DNA of 54,757 nucleotides from an uncultured Hyphomicrobiales bacterium (GCA_903931945.1 CAIZEI010000160.1:1-54757), one strand, 5' to 3'. Positions 35,996 to 45,669 are shown, numbered from the stretch's first letter. The notes: a model not told the origin generated them from the sequence alone. Numbers and translations: made by a program.

Positions 35996-37582
35996 ATGCT
36001 TGCACACGAAGACCATGTTTCGCCTTTCGCCGGCCAGGATATCGGGACCTGGCTGGCCGGCCTCGCACGCCGCCGCCGCGATCATCCCTTCCTGATCTTT
36101 GCGCCGTTCGACGCAGCGCCGACGCAACTGACCTATGCCGCCTTTGTCGACGCGGTTGCGCGCGTCGCCTGCGGCTTGCAAAATCGCGGCGTCAGGCCGG
36201 GCGACCGCGTTCTGGTCCATCTTGAAAACTGCCCGGAATCCTTGATCGCCCGCTTTGCCTGCGCATGGATGGGCGCGATCTGCGTTGGGTCAAACGCGCT
36301 CGCTGTGGGGCCGGAAATCGAATGGTTCGCGTCGTCCACCGGCGCGATCGGCGCCATTACGCAACCCAAATTCGCGGGGATGGTCGCCGGGCATTGCCGC
36401 GATCTGAAATTTCTCGCTGTCACGTCAACGGACGCGGGCGCTCCGCCCGCAGAGAGCGCGCGCCCGGCCCAGGGGGAAAGCTTCGCGTCGCTCTATGCCG
36501 AGCCCCTGCCACAGCGTTCGCCCGACCCGCTCGCGCCAGCCTCGATCATGTTCACGACCGGCACGACAGGGAGGCCCAAGGGCGCAGTATGGACGCACGC
36601 CAATGTGCTGTGGGGCGCCCGCGTCAATGCGCAGCAGCAGAATATGCGAATGGACGACGTGTCGCAGATTTTTTTGCCGCTCTATCATGTGGTCGGCCTG
36701 TCGTGGTGCCTGCTCTCGGCGATGTGGGCGGGCGGAACCGTGGTGCTGCAACCCCGTTTCTCCGCCAGCCGCTATTGGGAAGTCGCCAGGCGATTCCGCG
36801 CCACGGTCGGCAGTCAGGTGTTTTTCACCTTGAATGCGCTCGAACAGGCTGGCGTTCCGGACCATTGTTTCCGCCAGTGGATCGTCGCCCGGCACGAGGT
36901 CGCGCGGATGCAGCGCTTCGGGCTCGATTTTGTCACAGGCTGGGGCATGACCGAAATGCTGACCCAGGCCATCTATTGCGAACCCGGCGTCGAGGCGCCC
37001 GACGGCGTGATAGGCCGCCCGGGGCAGGGCTATCGCGCACGCGTTGTTGACGACAATGGCGCGCAGGTCGCGCCGGGCGAGGCGGGCCGTCTGATGATTG
37101 GCGGCATACGCGGACTATCCATCTTCCGCGAATATTTCGGCAATGAAAAAGCAACCGCCGGGGCCTTCGATATGCACGGCTATTTTGACACCGGCGACCG
37201 GGTGATTTTGCAGGAAGATGGCTGGTTGCGCTTTGGCGACCGTTTCAAGGATGTGCTGAAAGTTGGCGGCGAAGGCGTGTCGGCGTCCGAGATCGAACGG
37301 GTTGTCGCGCGCACGCCGGGCGTGAAGGAATGCGCCGTTGTGGCGATGCCGGACGCCGATTATGGCGAGGTCCCGCTCGCCTATATCGTTGCCGAGGCAG
37401 GCCTCTCGCCCGACGCTGCGCAGGGTCTGCCGGAAGCTGTGCTGGCGCGATGCCGGGCCGATCTGGCGAAGTTCAAGGTCCCGCGCGACGTGCGCGTGCT
37501 TGACGCGCTGCCAATGGTGGGTTTCGGCAAGGTCGCAAAGGCCAAGCTGCGCGAAATGGCTCAACAATCAGCGCAGAGATGA
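35996..37582 (+). CDS. AMP-forming acyl-CoA synthetase/ligase
   Basis: Adenylate-forming enzyme of the ANL superfamily, 528 aa, activating a carboxylic acid to its CoA thioester. The P-loop is FTTGTTGRPKGAVWTH. The A5-like motif is GWGMTEMLTQ, the hinge region reads GYFDTGDRVILQEDGWLRFGDRFKDVLKVGGEGVSASEIE, and the C-terminal Lys lies in GFGKVAKAKLRE. The GDRFKD (for GRxKD) and the overall form resemble medium-chain or crotonobetaine/carnitine-type ligases. The acid is unknown. ATG 35996 is used; an upstream TTG 35975 is possible and no strong ribosome site is visible. The gene is divergent from the ThDP enzyme. Confidence 0.87.
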   Translation: MLAHEDHVSPFAGQDIGTWLAGLARRRRDHPFLIFAPFDAAPTQLTYAAFVDAVARVACGLQNRGVRPGDRVLVHLENCPESLIARFACAWMGAICVGSNALAVGPEIEWFASSTGAIGAITQPKFAGMVAGHCRDLKFLAVTSTDAGAPPAESARPAQGESFASLYAEPLPQRSPDPLAPASIMFTTGTTGRPKGAVWTHANVLWGARVNAQQQNMRMDDVSQIFLPLYHVVGLSWCLLSAMWAGGTVVLQPRFSASRYWEVARRFRATVGSQVFFTLNALEQAGVPDHCFRQWIVARHEVARMQRFGLDFVTGWGMTEMLTQAIYCEPGVEAPDGVIGRPGQGYRARVVDDNGAQVAPGEAGRLMIGGIRGLSIFREYFGNEKATAGAFDMHGYFDTGDRVILQEDGWLRFGDRFKDVLKVGGEGVSASEIERVVARTPGVKECAVVAMPDADYGEVPLAYIVAEAGLSPDAAQGLPEAVLARCRADLAKFKVPRDVRVLDALPMVGFGKVAKAKLREMAQQSAQR

Positions 37583-37596
37583 CAGGCTTCCAGCCG

Positions 37597-37863
37597 TTAC
37601 CGATGGCATTTTGCGGACAGCATCTGCGCTTCGCCGCTGCCGGCCCGGAAATTCTTGCCACTGATGGTCGTCGTCCCTGCCTGAATCCTCGCAACCAGCA
37701 TCCAGGAGCCGTCCGGGTTATTCGCCCAGGCCTCGCAAGGCACTTTGCCAATATCCTGCGGCCATTGATTGATGGTGAAAGTGGCGGCGCGCGAGGGCGC
37801 CGCGCCGACGATCAGCAGACCGGCAGCCAGCAAGGCGGCGATGAATGGATCGATCAGACGCAT
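37597..37863 (-). CDS. Small secreted hypothetical protein, 88 aa
   Basis: Unknown protein with a signal peptide (MRLIDPFIAALLAAGLLIVGAAPSRAA) and a mature part of about 60 residues (TFTINQWPQDIGKVPCEAWANN and so on) carrying two cysteines, at KVPCEAW and SAKCHR, that could form a disulfide. ATG 37863 has GGAGAC six bases upstream; ATG 37875 in frame is less likely because the site falls inside it. Convergent with the acyl-CoA ligase, with a 14-base gap. Confidence 0.72.
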   Translation of the reverse strand: MRLIDPFIAALLAAGLLIVGAAPSRAATFTINQWPQDIGKVPCEAWANNPDGSWMLVARIQAGTTTISGKNFRAGSGEAQMLSAKCHR

Positions 37864-38008
37864 GACAGTCTCCATACCGGGCGCAGCAGGGCAGGAAAAC
37901 CGCCCTGCAGCAGATACCGGAGATTGCCACGCGTCTTGCTAAGGATTTGCTAAGACGACCGGATAAAGGCTGGCGCCTTTCCGCCTTTTTTCCGCTCTCC
38001 GGGCCTCC

Positions 38009-39946
38009 TCAATGCGACCTGTTCTTCACCAGATCGTCCACGACTGACGGGTCCGCGAGCGTGGACGTATCCCCCAGCGAACCGATCTCGTTTTCGGCGA
38101 TCTTGCGCAGAATTCGGCGCATGATCTTGCCCGACCGGGTTTTCGGAAGGCCTGGCGCGAACTGGATGACATCGGGCGAGGCGATCGGGCCGATCTCCTT
38201 GCGCACATGGGCGACAAGTTCCTTGCGCAACGTCTCGGAGGGCTCGACCCCGACCATCAGCGTGACATAGGCGTAGATGCCCTGCCCCTTGATGTCATGG
38301 GGATAGCCGACAACGGCGGCCTCCGATACAGCCTCATGCGCTACTAGCGCGCTTTCAACCTCCGCTGTGCCCATGCGATGACCCGAGACGTTGATCACAT
38401 CATCGACGCGGCCCGTAATCCAGTAATAGCCGTCAGCATCGCGGCGGCAGCCATCGCCCGTAAAATACGTCCCCGGGTAAGTCGAAAAATAGGTCTGCAC
38501 AAAGCGTTCGTGATCGCCGAACACGGTGCGCATCTGGCCGGGCCATGAATCGGTCAGCACCAGATTGCCCTCGCAGGCGCCGTGCAGTTCCTTGCCGTCG
38601 GCGTCGACAATGCGCGGCTGCACGCCGAAGAACGGTCGCGTCGCAGAGCCCGGCTTCAGCGCGGTTGCCCCCGGCAGCGGGGTGATCAGAATGCCGCCGG
38701 TCTCTGTCTGCCACCAGGTATCGACAATCGGACAACGGTCCTCGCCAACAACGCGATGATACCATTCCCAGGCTTCCGGATTGATCGGCTCGCCGACCGA
38801 TCCCAGCAGCCGCAGCGAGGCGCGGCTGGTTTTCTTTACGGGCTCCTCGCCCTTTTGCATCAGCGCGCGGATCGCGGTGGGCGCAGTATAAAATATATTG
38901 ATTTTGTGTTTGTCGATCACTTGCCAGCATCGGGATTCATCGGGGTAGTTCGGCACGCCCTCAAACATCACAGTCGTCGCGCCATTGGCGAGCGGGCCGT
39001 AGACGATGTAGCTGTGGCCGGTCACCCAGCCGACATCAGCCGTGCACCAGTAGATATCGCCATCGTGATAATCGAAGACATATTGATGCGTCATCGAGGC
39101 GAACACGAGATAGCCGCCCGTCGTGTGCAGCACGCCTTTGGGCGCGCCGGTCGAACCTGAGGTGTAGAGGATGAACAGGGGGTCTTCCGCGTTCATCGGC
39201 TCGGGTTTGCATTCGGCGGTCACCTTCGCGGCTTCTTCGTGGTACCAGTAGTCGCGGCCATCCTGCATATGCACCTTGGCGCCGGTGCGGCGCACGACGA
39301 TCTGGGACGTCACAATTCCCGCCGCCTTTTTCAGGGCTTCGTCGGTGTTGGCTTTCAGGGGAACTTTCCGGCCGGCGCGCAGGCCTTCATCGGCCGTGAT
39401 CACGACTTTCGAGTGGCAACCCTCGATGCGTCCTGCGAGCGCGTCGGGCGAAAATCCGCCAAACACAATGGAATGCACCGCGCCAATGCGCGTGCAGGCG
39501 AGCATGGCGTAGGCGGCCTCCGGGATCATTGGCATGTAAATGGTGACGCGGTCGCCTTTCTTGACGCCATGCGCTTTCAGCACATTGGCGAAGCGGCAAA
39601 CGTGTTCGTGCAATTCCTTGTATGTGATGTGTCTGGAGTCGTCGGGATTGTCGCCTTCCCAGATGATTGCGGTCTGATGGGCGCGTTTGGCCAGATGCCG
39701 GTCGACGCAATTCATGGACACATTGGTGAGCCCGTCCTCGAACCATTTGATCGAGACGTTTTCGGGGCCGTAGCTGGTGTTTTTCACCTTGGTGTAGGGC
39801 TTGATCCAGTCAATGCGCTTGCCATGCTCGCCCCAAAACGCATCGGGATCGCTCAGCGATTTGTCGTACATCGCCTTGTATTTTGCGTCATCGACCCAGG
39901 CGCGTTTGGCCCAGTCGGCGGAGACGGGATATGTTTTATCGGACAT
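38009..39946 (-). CDS. acs: Acetyl-CoA synthetase Acs
   Basis: AMP-forming acetate-CoA ligase, 645 aa, near the usual 650. Signature blocks are the P-loop [19 protein letters not shown], the acetate-pocket region [79 protein letters not shown] and the C-terminal [15 protein letters not shown], whose lysine is the classic regulatory acetylation site. MSDKTYP at 39946 is the sensible start. It feeds acetate into central metabolism. No acetyltransferase or deacetylase gene is adjacent. Confidence 0.97.
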   Translation of the reverse strand: MSDKTYPVSADWAKRAWVDDAKYKAMYDKSLSDPDAFWGEHGKRIDWIKPYTKVKNTSYGPENVSIKWFEDGLTNVSMNCVDRHLAKRAHQTAIIWEGDNPDDSRHITYKELHEHVCRFANVLKAHGVKKGDRVTIYMPMIPEAAYAMLACTRIGAVHSIVFGGFSPDALAGRIEGCHSKVVITADEGLRAGRKVPLKANTDEALKKAAGIVTSQIVVRRTGAKVHMQDGRDYWYHEEAAKVTAECKPEPMNAEDPLFILYTSGSTGAPKGVLHTTGGYLVFASMTHQYVFDYHDGDIYWCTADVGWVTGHSYIVYGPLANGATTVMFEGVPNYPDESRCWQVIDKHKINIFYTAPTAIRALMQKGEEPVKKTSRASLRLLGSVGEPINPEAWEWYHRVVGEDRCPIVDTWWQTETGGILITPLPGATALKPGSATRPFFGVQPRIVDADGKELHGACEGNLVLTDSWPGQMRTVFGDHERFVQTYFSTYPGTYFTGDGCRRDADGYYWITGRVDDVINVSGHRMGTAEVESALVAHEAVSEAAVVGYPHDIKGQGIYAYVTLMVGVEPSETLRKELVAHVRKEIGPIASPDVIQFAPGLPKTRSGKIMRRILRKIAENEIGSLGDTSTLADPSVVDDLVKNRSH

Positions 39947-40150
39947 GATTGCCTCCCTGCGCGAACAGGCGCGCACGATCAACGAAAAGATAGTCTATTA
40001 TGCCCTTCCTCGCCGCGCGGACAAGCGCCGTCGCGTCATACTTTGGCTGATTGGACGTTGGACGTAGTTTTGCCGACGGCCATGTGTCGATTGTGCGTAT
40101 CGCGCCGGCTGGTTTTGAGCTAACCTGTTGCAAAATCACGGGAGGATGCC

Positions 40151-40978
40151 ATGCAAAAATTATTTCTTGCCTTTGCCGCCGCCGCTGCCTTTGCCTCCGT
40201 GCCGCTGGTCGCCCCGCGCGCGCAACCCGCCAAGGCAGGCGTCGACAAGCTTTATATCCTCAATTGCGGCGAGGGTCATTCCGGAGATGAATCCCGCTGG
40301 TCGCCGGGCGTCAATGTCGGCGTGCCGCGCGACGTTTCAGACAATTGCTATCTCATTCATCACACAAGCGGCTGGTTCCTGTGGGATACCGGCATACTTG
40401 ACGCCATCGCCGACAAGCCGGAAGGCTCGGGGGATCCCTCCACCATTTTATGGAAGCGCCCGAAGAAGCTCGCAACGCAACTGGCCGAACTGGGCGTGAA
40501 GCCCGACGATATCAAGGCGATGGCGGTCTCGCACACGCATCCCGACCATGTCGGCAATGTCGAAATGTTCCCCAACGCCATGATCTACGTGCAGAAAGCT
40601 GAATATGACTGGCCGCTGCCGCTGGGCCTCGGACGCTTCAAGCCCGAGCATCCCGTCACCAAGCTCGAAGGCGACAAGGACATCTTCGGCGATGGCTCGA
40701 TGACGCTGATCTCGACGCCTGGCCATACGCCCGGTCACCAGTCGCTGCTGGTGAAACTTCCCAAGACAGGCGCGATCCTGCTGAGCGGCGACGCCGTCCA
40801 TTTCAAAACCAATTGGGACAACCGACGCATTCCTGCAGGCAACACAGACAAGGATCAGACGGTCGCCTCCATGGCGAAAATGGCCGCGATTCTGGAGAAG
40901 GAACACGGGCAGTTGTGGATCAACCACGACAAGCAGCAGAGCGCGACGCTGAATTATTCGCCTGCGTTTTATGAATAG
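40151..40978 (+). CDS. Exported metallo-beta-lactamase-fold hydrolase (AHL-lactonase-like)
   Basis: A 275-residue periplasmic dizinc hydrolase. The signal peptide ends near PRAQPAKA. The metal motif is H128-T-H130-P-D132-H133 (SHTHPDHVGN), followed by the third His in STPGHTPGHQSLL, the bridging Asp in LLSGDAVHF and a last His in WINHDKQQ. The subgroup includes N-acyl homoserine lactonases such as AiiA, but many members act on other lactones or esters, and export makes quorum quenching only one option. GGGAGG lies six bases before the ATG. Divergent from acs. Confidence 0.87.
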   Translation: MQKLFLAFAAAAAFASVPLVAPRAQPAKAGVDKLYILNCGEGHSGDESRWSPGVNVGVPRDVSDNCYLIHHTSGWFLWDTGILDAIADKPEGSGDPSTILWKRPKKLATQLAELGVKPDDIKAMAVSHTHPDHVGNVEMFPNAMIYVQKAEYDWPLPLGLGRFKPEHPVTKLEGDKDIFGDGSMTLISTPGHTPGHQSLLVKLPKTGAILLSGDAVHFKTNWDNRRIPAGNTDKDQTVASMAKMAAILEKEHGQLWINHDKQQSATLNYSPAFYE

Positions 40979-41044
40979 AGTTTGTGCAGGTCGTCGCCCG
41001 TATCCGCAAGCAGGCGCATTATGACGGCAGAGGAAACGTAGCGC

Positions 41045-41728
41045 CTACTGGCAGTCCTTCGCCGCGCGATCAAGGATTTGCGCCACCCCCGCAAGCGCAT
41101 AGGCGTCGGTCGAGGCGTTGCCCTTTTTCGAGGACGCCTTGACGAGCAGCTTCTGGCCCTTGCGCAGGGCTTCGACGAATTGCGGTTCGTCGGCGGCGTT
41201 CTTGACCCAGAGCTTGCTGCCCTTGGCGACGAGGTCAAAACTGGCTGCGCCGATTTCTGCGGTGGCCGGACTATCTGTCTTCACATCGAAGCCGACATCG
41301 AAGGCGACCTCGTTCCTGACTGATTCGCCGGGCCGGTTGGAGATGAAGAGATAGCCCTTGTCGCGTTTCAGCGTCGCAGGTTGCCGGTCGCGCGGTTCAG
41401 ACAGGGCGTAGCAGGTCCGGTTCTTGCCGGTTCCGGAGGTGTAGGCGCCCCAGTCGCCAGACGTTGCAACCTTTGAGGGTTTGTCCGTTGAAGGTTTGTC
41501 AGTTTCGGCTGGTTTGCCGCCAGGCTTGGCGGCGGCGTCTTTTTTCGACGCATCCTTCTTGTCAGGCGTTTTGGCCTTGCTGTCCTTTTTGTCGGGCGTT
41601 GTTTTTTTGCCGGCGACTGCGGACTGGTTTTGTGCGGCGGCGGGCGCAGGCGCACCGAGCCCTGCCAGAGCCACCGTCACGGCGAGGCCCAAAATTCGGG
41701 CGGGAATTGAAATTGAGTTTCGAATCAT
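41045..41728 (-). CDS. IalB-like invasion-associated locus B family protein
   Basis: A 227-residue exported protein. After the signal peptide (to about APAAAQ) comes a Lys/Asp/Pro-rich low-complexity stretch (about 38-90: repeats of PDKKD, PSTDKPS). The C-terminal half matches the IalB fold, with GDWGAYTSGTGKNRTCYALSEPRDR, KGYLFISNRPGESVRNEVAFDVG and a final cysteine pair partner in AKDCQ. Such proteins are widespread in Hyphomicrobiales and act in the periplasm or outer envelope; invasion is documented only for Bartonella. The lysine-rich linker may bind peptidoglycan or lipopolysaccharide. Divergent from the L,D-transpeptidase. Confidence 0.83.
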   Translation of the reverse strand: MIRNSISIPARILGLAVTVALAGLGAPAPAAAQNQSAVAGKKTTPDKKDSKAKTPDKKDASKKDAAAKPGGKPAETDKPSTDKPSKVATSGDWGAYTSGTGKNRTCYALSEPRDRQPATLKRDKGYLFISNRPGESVRNEVAFDVGFDVKTDSPATAEIGAASFDLVAKGSKLWVKNAADEPQFVEALRKGQKLLVKASSKKGNASTDAYALAGVAQILDRAAKDCQ

Positions 41729-41985
41729 AGGCCTACGTTACTCCAAAAACCGGCTTGTGCGCATCCCCGTCGCCGTCAACAGGCTGCGGATTGGCAAACC
41801 GGGGGCGTCCCGCCCGATCTGGTGACGTAATATCGCAACAGACCCGGCAAATTTGCGGCATGGCCCCCTGCGGGACTACCGTTGGTCATTCACGCCTCGT
41901 AAACATTAAAGGAATATTACGATGCAGGCGGGCCAGGCGCCAAGCGCCTTTTCTCTCCTTTCATCCCGGGGTCACTGGATAACCC

Positions 41986-43536
41986 ATGTTTTCAGTCGTT
42001 ATTTCCAAAACCTTTGTAGCATCAAGTATTTCCCGGACGGCGCTCTGCGTGGCTCTCGGTCTGTCGGTTGCAGCCGGGATGGCGAACCCGGCGGCGGCGA
42101 AACGCCGCCACACCGGTCCGGCGGCCATCCCCGATTCCATGCCTTTATGGAAGGCGCGGCCCGATGGGCCAATCATCATCGTGGTTTCTATCGCCGATGA
42201 GCGTCTGACACTCTACGATAACGGCGTCGCGGTCGCCCGCACACCCGTCTCGACCGGCGTTGCCGGCCATCTCACGCCGCGTGGTATTTTCTCGGTCATA
42301 CAAAAGGACCGTCATCACAAATCGAATATCTACTCGGATGCGCCCATGCCATACATGCAGCGCATCACATGGTCGGGCGTTGCGCTGCACGAAGGCCATG
42401 TGACAGGCCATCCCGCTTCACATGGCTGTATTCGTATGCCTGCGGCTTTTGCGCAGCGTCTTTGGCCCTACACGCAAATCGGCGTGCGTGTGATTGTGTC
42501 AGATACCGATGTGCAACCGGTCGATTTCACCCATCCCAAGCTGTTTGCTGCGGCCCGCCATCCGGCGACAGCGAGCCTTGCGCCGGCCAGACCGCTTGTC
42601 TTTGCTCAGGCGGACACAGCGACTGCGACGGATGCGCGCGCCCCTGCAGCCGAGGCGGCGGACAAGCCGCAGACGCCGCCGCCCGAGCCAATCGCCACTC
42701 CCCCGCTGGTCACCGACGAAACGCCCGCCGAGGTTGCGAGAACCCCTGACATCCCGACGTCTCCGCTTTCCGCAGACACCGTGACAGGCGATCCGCCGGT
42801 CGCTGCTCTACCCGCAGCAACGGCAACCGAAGAAAAGGCGCAGGTCAACTTGTCCGCGCCCGAGACTGCCGCAGCGCCGGTCACGGTCGAACCCGACGCG
42901 ACCACGCAGGCCCGCGCGCCTGCGGTGCCCGCAGACCCCGTAACAGCCGAAATCCCCGCCCCCGAAGCGCCTCAAGTCCCGGTTGTTGTGGAAGCGCCAG
43001 CCGCTGCGCCAGCGCCTGCTGTGGCCGGGACCCCGCCCGCCGAAGCGACGCCGACGGAGAAATCCGAACCTGCTCCCGTGACGGCGGCGATTTCTATTCC
43101 GCCGGGGACCGGGCATGTCGCGATTTTTGTGAGCAAGAAGCTTGGCAAATTGTTTGTCCGGCGGAATTTTCAGCCCATTTTTGAAACGCCCGTCGTCATT
43201 CGCGACCCCGCGACGCCTCTTGGCTCGCATCTTTTCACCGCGATGGACGTGACGGGCGACGGCGCCCATGTTCGCTGGACAGTCGTTGACGTGAATGATG
43301 CGCCGCCGCCTGAAGCGCCCCGTCGCTTGCGCAAGGGCGAGGTCGCGCCGCCGCCTGCTCCGGCGCCAGCGGTCTCGACCGCAGATGAGGCGCTGGACCG
43401 GATTATCGTTGCCGATGAGGTTCGCGTCGCGCTTGCCGATCTGATCCAGCCGGGGACGTCGCTGATTGTTTCGGATCAGGGGTTTGGTCGGGAGACCGGC
43501 GCCAGGGGCACCGATTTCATTGTTCTGACACGTTAA
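41986..43536 (+). CDS. L,D-transpeptidase with second, inactive-looking YkuD-like domain
   Basis: A 516-residue exported cell-wall enzyme. It has an N-terminal signal (to about 38) and a YkuD/ErfK catalytic domain (62-172) with H135 and the active-site motif S145-H-G-C148-I-R150 (GHPASHGCIRM). It would make 3-3 peptidoglycan cross-links or anchor lipoproteins. A Pro/Ala-rich linker fills about 195-370. A second fold-like segment (376-516: GHVAIFVSKKLGKLFVRRNF, TPLGSHLFTAMD, DLIQPGTSLIVSDQG) resembles YkuD but has no Cys motif. The 257-base leader holds a possible 6-bp palindrome (TCGTAA 41897 / TTACGA 41922) of unknown use. Confidence 0.88.
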   Translation: MFSVVISKTFVASSISRTALCVALGLSVAAGMANPAAAKRRHTGPAAIPDSMPLWKARPDGPIIIVVSIADERLTLYDNGVAVARTPVSTGVAGHLTPRGIFSVIQKDRHHKSNIYSDAPMPYMQRITWSGVALHEGHVTGHPASHGCIRMPAAFAQRLWPYTQIGVRVIVSDTDVQPVDFTHPKLFAAARHPATASLAPARPLVFAQADTATATDARAPAAEAADKPQTPPPEPIATPPLVTDETPAEVARTPDIPTSPLSADTVTGDPPVAALPAATATEEKAQVNLSAPETAAAPVTVEPDATTQARAPAVPADPVTAEIPAPEAPQVPVVVEAPAAAPAPAVAGTPPAEATPTEKSEPAPVTAAISIPPGTGHVAIFVSKKLGKLFVRRNFQPIFETPVVIRDPATPLGSHLFTAMDVTGDGAHVRWTVVDVNDAPPPEAPRRLRKGEVAPPPAPAPAVSTADEALDRIIVADEVRVALADLIQPGTSLIVSDQGFGRETGARGTDFIVLTR

Positions 43537-43632
43537 GCGGGCGGCTGGCCCCGGGTCTTGCCCGCGTCGATGGACTTGCCATGGACGCGCGCCCGCCTAT
43601 ATGCGGATGGTGACGTTGTTCTGGAGGCCATT

Positions 43633-44232
43633 ATGAACCCTGTGATTTTGCGCGCCCGGTCCATTTTTAGTGCGGCTCTTCTGGGGCTCGGTGTGGCCGG
43701 CTGCGGCTACAACACCATCCCGAGCGATGAGGAGGCCGCCAAAGCCAAATGGTCCGAGGTGCAGAATAATTATCAGCGGCGCTCGGACCTCATCCCGAAC
43801 CTGGTCGCGACGGTCCAGGGCTACGCCAAGCAGGAAAAAGACGTGCTTGAGGAGGTGACGAAAGCGCGCGCTTCGGCCACCCAGGTCAAGATCGACGTCA
43901 GCCAGTTGACCGATCCGGACAAGCTGAAACAATTCCAGGATGCGCAGGCGCAATTGTCGGGCGCCCTCGGACGTCTGCTGGCGGTCAGCGAAAACTATCC
44001 CGACCTGAAGTCGAACCAGAATTTCCTCGCCCTGCAATCGCAACTTGAAGGCACGGAGAATCGCATTTCCGTCGCGCGTCGCGACTATATCGAAGCGGTG
44101 AGGGTCTATAATACCGATCTGAAGACCTTTCCCGGCGTGCTCTGGGCCTCGACGCTGCAAAGCAGCTACAAACCGATGGCGGATTTTGCCGCAAACGACG
44201 CCGCGCAAGCGCCGCCGCAGGTGAAATTCTAG
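43633..44232 (+). CDS. lemA: LemA-family lipoprotein
   Basis: A 199-residue LemA protein. The lipobox V-A-G-C (LGVAGCGYN) places the mature N-terminus in the membrane leaflet. The family helices then follow: WSEVQNNYQRRSDLIPNLVATVQGYAKQEKDVLEEVTKAR, LLAVSENYPDLKSNQNFLALQSQLEGTENRISVARRDYIEAVRVYN and FPGVLWA. The start has GGAGG. It heads a three-gene run with two TPM proteins, a conserved bacterial pairing whose role in envelope quality control is only partly known. Confidence 0.93.
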   Translation: MNPVILRARSIFSAALLGLGVAGCGYNTIPSDEEAAKAKWSEVQNNYQRRSDLIPNLVATVQGYAKQEKDVLEEVTKARASATQVKIDVSQLTDPDKLKQFQDAQAQLSGALGRLLAVSENYPDLKSNQNFLALQSQLEGTENRISVARRDYIEAVRVYNTDLKTFPGVLWASTLQSSYKPMADFAANDAAQAPPQVKF

Positions 44233-44284
44233 GGGCGGGCCGGGCGCATTGCCGTCCGCCACATCCAGTCAGGGAGCCGCTCCT

Positions 44285-45055
44285 GTGCGCCGGATTTTTC
44301 AACTGGTCCTCGCACTGACAGCTTTCATGGCGTTCGCCATGCCCGCCCGCGCGCAGACATTTCCGGCGCTGACCGATCGCATTGTCGATCAGGCCGGAAT
44401 CATTCCCGCAGACACGCAAGCCGCGATCAAACCGAAACTCGCCGATCTGGAAACCAAATCGGGCATCCAGCTTGTCGTCGCGACAGTCAAATCGCTGGAG
44501 GGGCAGGAAATCGAGCCCTATGCCAACGCGCTGTTCCGGACCTGGAAACTCGGCGAGAAACAGAAGAACAATGGCGTGCTGCTGCTGGTCGCGCCCAATG
44601 AGCATCGCGTGCGAATTGAAGTTGGCTACGGGCTTGAAGGAACGTTGACCGACGCCCTGTCGAAAGTCATCATTGCGAACGCCATCGCGCCTGCGTTCAA
44701 GGCGGGAGATTTTGGCGGCGGCGTCGCGCGCGGCGTCGACGATATTATCACAGTTCTCACAACGGATGCGTCCGAATGGCAGAAGCGACCCTCGCTCCGC
44801 CTCGATACGCCCGAAGAGAACCAGATTTCCAACACAACTCTCGCCATCGCGCTATTCTGTTTCATCTTGCTGTTGCTGTTCTGCCGGACGTGCCGGACCG
44901 TGTTTTTTCAGGTCATGTGGGCAATGGCGATGACATCGGGCAACAGTGGCGGGGGCGGTGGTTATTCCGGCGGCGGCGGTGGCTTCTCCGGCGGAGGCGG
45001 ATTTTCCGGCGGCGGCGGATCGTCTGGCGGCGGCGGCGCTTCGGGGGGCTGGTAA
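44285..45055 (+). CDS. TPM-domain protein with glycine-rich tail (YgcG-like)
   Basis: A 256-residue envelope protein. A GTG start at 44285, with AGGGAG upstream, gives a signal peptide (RRIFQLVLALTAFMAFAMPARAQ). The TPM domain (about 25-155) has FPALTDRIVDQAGIIPADTQ, GIQLVVATVKSLEGQEIEPYANALFRTWKLG, NGVLLLVAPNEHRVRIEVGYGLEGTLTDA. One transmembrane helix (ALFCFILLLLFC) follows near residue 190, and the end is a run of Gly/Ser with Tyr/Phe, typical of the family. An earlier TTG at 44249 would add residues without a ribosome site. Between LemA and the second TPM gene. Confidence 0.87.
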   Translation: MRRIFQLVLALTAFMAFAMPARAQTFPALTDRIVDQAGIIPADTQAAIKPKLADLETKSGIQLVVATVKSLEGQEIEPYANALFRTWKLGEKQKNNGVLLLVAPNEHRVRIEVGYGLEGTLTDALSKVIIANAIAPAFKAGDFGGGVARGVDDIITVLTTDASEWQKRPSLRLDTPEENQISNTTLAIALFCFILLLLFCRTCRTVFFQVMWAMAMTSGNSGGGGGYSGGGGGFSGGGGFSGGGGSSGGGGASGGW

Positions 45056-45666
45056 TGACAATCTCGGTTGAAGACAGGGCGCGCGTCGGGCGCGCCATTC
45101 AGGCCGCCGAACAGGAAACCGCCGGCGAAATCGTCTGCGTGCTCGCCCGCGCGTCGTCGGACTACGCCACCCTGCCTCTGGTCTGGTCGATCATTCTTGC
45201 TCTGGGTCTGCCCTGGGTCTTGTTGTTCACTACCCATTGGCCGGTCGAACGGTTGCTGCTGGCGCAACTGGCGCTCTTTGCAGTCGCGCTGCTGGCGCTT
45301 TCAACGCCGTCCCTTCGCGTTGCGCTGACGCCCGCGCGGGTGCGTCGCGCCCATGCGCATCAGGCCGCAGCGGAGCAATTTCTGAACCGCGGTTTGACCC
45401 GCACCACCCGGCGCACGGGCGTGCTGGTATTTGTCTCGCTCGCTGAGCGCTACGCCCGTATCATTGCCGACGAGGGCGTTGCGGAAAAGGTGCCGCAGGC
45501 CGAATGGCAGGCGGCCGTTGACGCGTTGACAGGCCATATGCGCGAAGATCGGATCGCGGACGGGTTTGTCGTCGCGATTGAAGCCTGCGGCGCCATCCTG
45601 TCCAAACATATGCCGCCGCTTGCGGTCAATTCGAACGAATTGCCGGACCGCCTGTTTGTGATCTGA
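45055..45666 (+). CDS. Second TPM-domain membrane protein
   Basis: A 203-residue TPM protein without a cleavable signal. It begins with the cytoplasmic-type TPM opening (VGRAIQAAEQETAGEIVCVLARASSDY). Two or more hydrophobic helices (WSIILALGLPWVLLF, LLLAQLALFAVALLAL) lie at about 45-90, splitting the domain; then FLNRGLTRTTRRTGVLVFVSLAERYARIIADEG completes it. Its ATG shares a base with the upstream TAA (TAATG), so translation is coupled. The three genes are expected to work as one envelope module. Confidence 0.87.
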   Translation: MTISVEDRARVGRAIQAAEQETAGEIVCVLARASSDYATLPLVWSIILALGLPWVLLFTTHWPVERLLLAQLALFAVALLALSTPSLRVALTPARVRRAHAHQAAAEQFLNRGLTRTTRRTGVLVFVSLAERYARIIADEGVAEKVPQAEWQAAVDALTGHMREDRIADGFVVAIEACGAILSKHMPPLAVNSNELPDRLFVI

Positions 45667-45669
45667 AGC

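Noticed and set aside
37910-37965. Direct repeat TTGCTAAG near 37937 as a regulatory tandem
   Set aside because: Two short imperfect copies in a gap between genes; too little to distinguish from chance.
42600-43080. Pro/Ala-rich region as a tandem repeat or recombination hot spot
   Set aside because: No regular period is visible; it is a low-complexity linker inside the L,D-transpeptidase.
44950-45050. GGC/GGT-rich stretch as a DNA repeat array
   Set aside because: It encodes the Gly-rich tail usual for this TPM family, so protein composition explains it.
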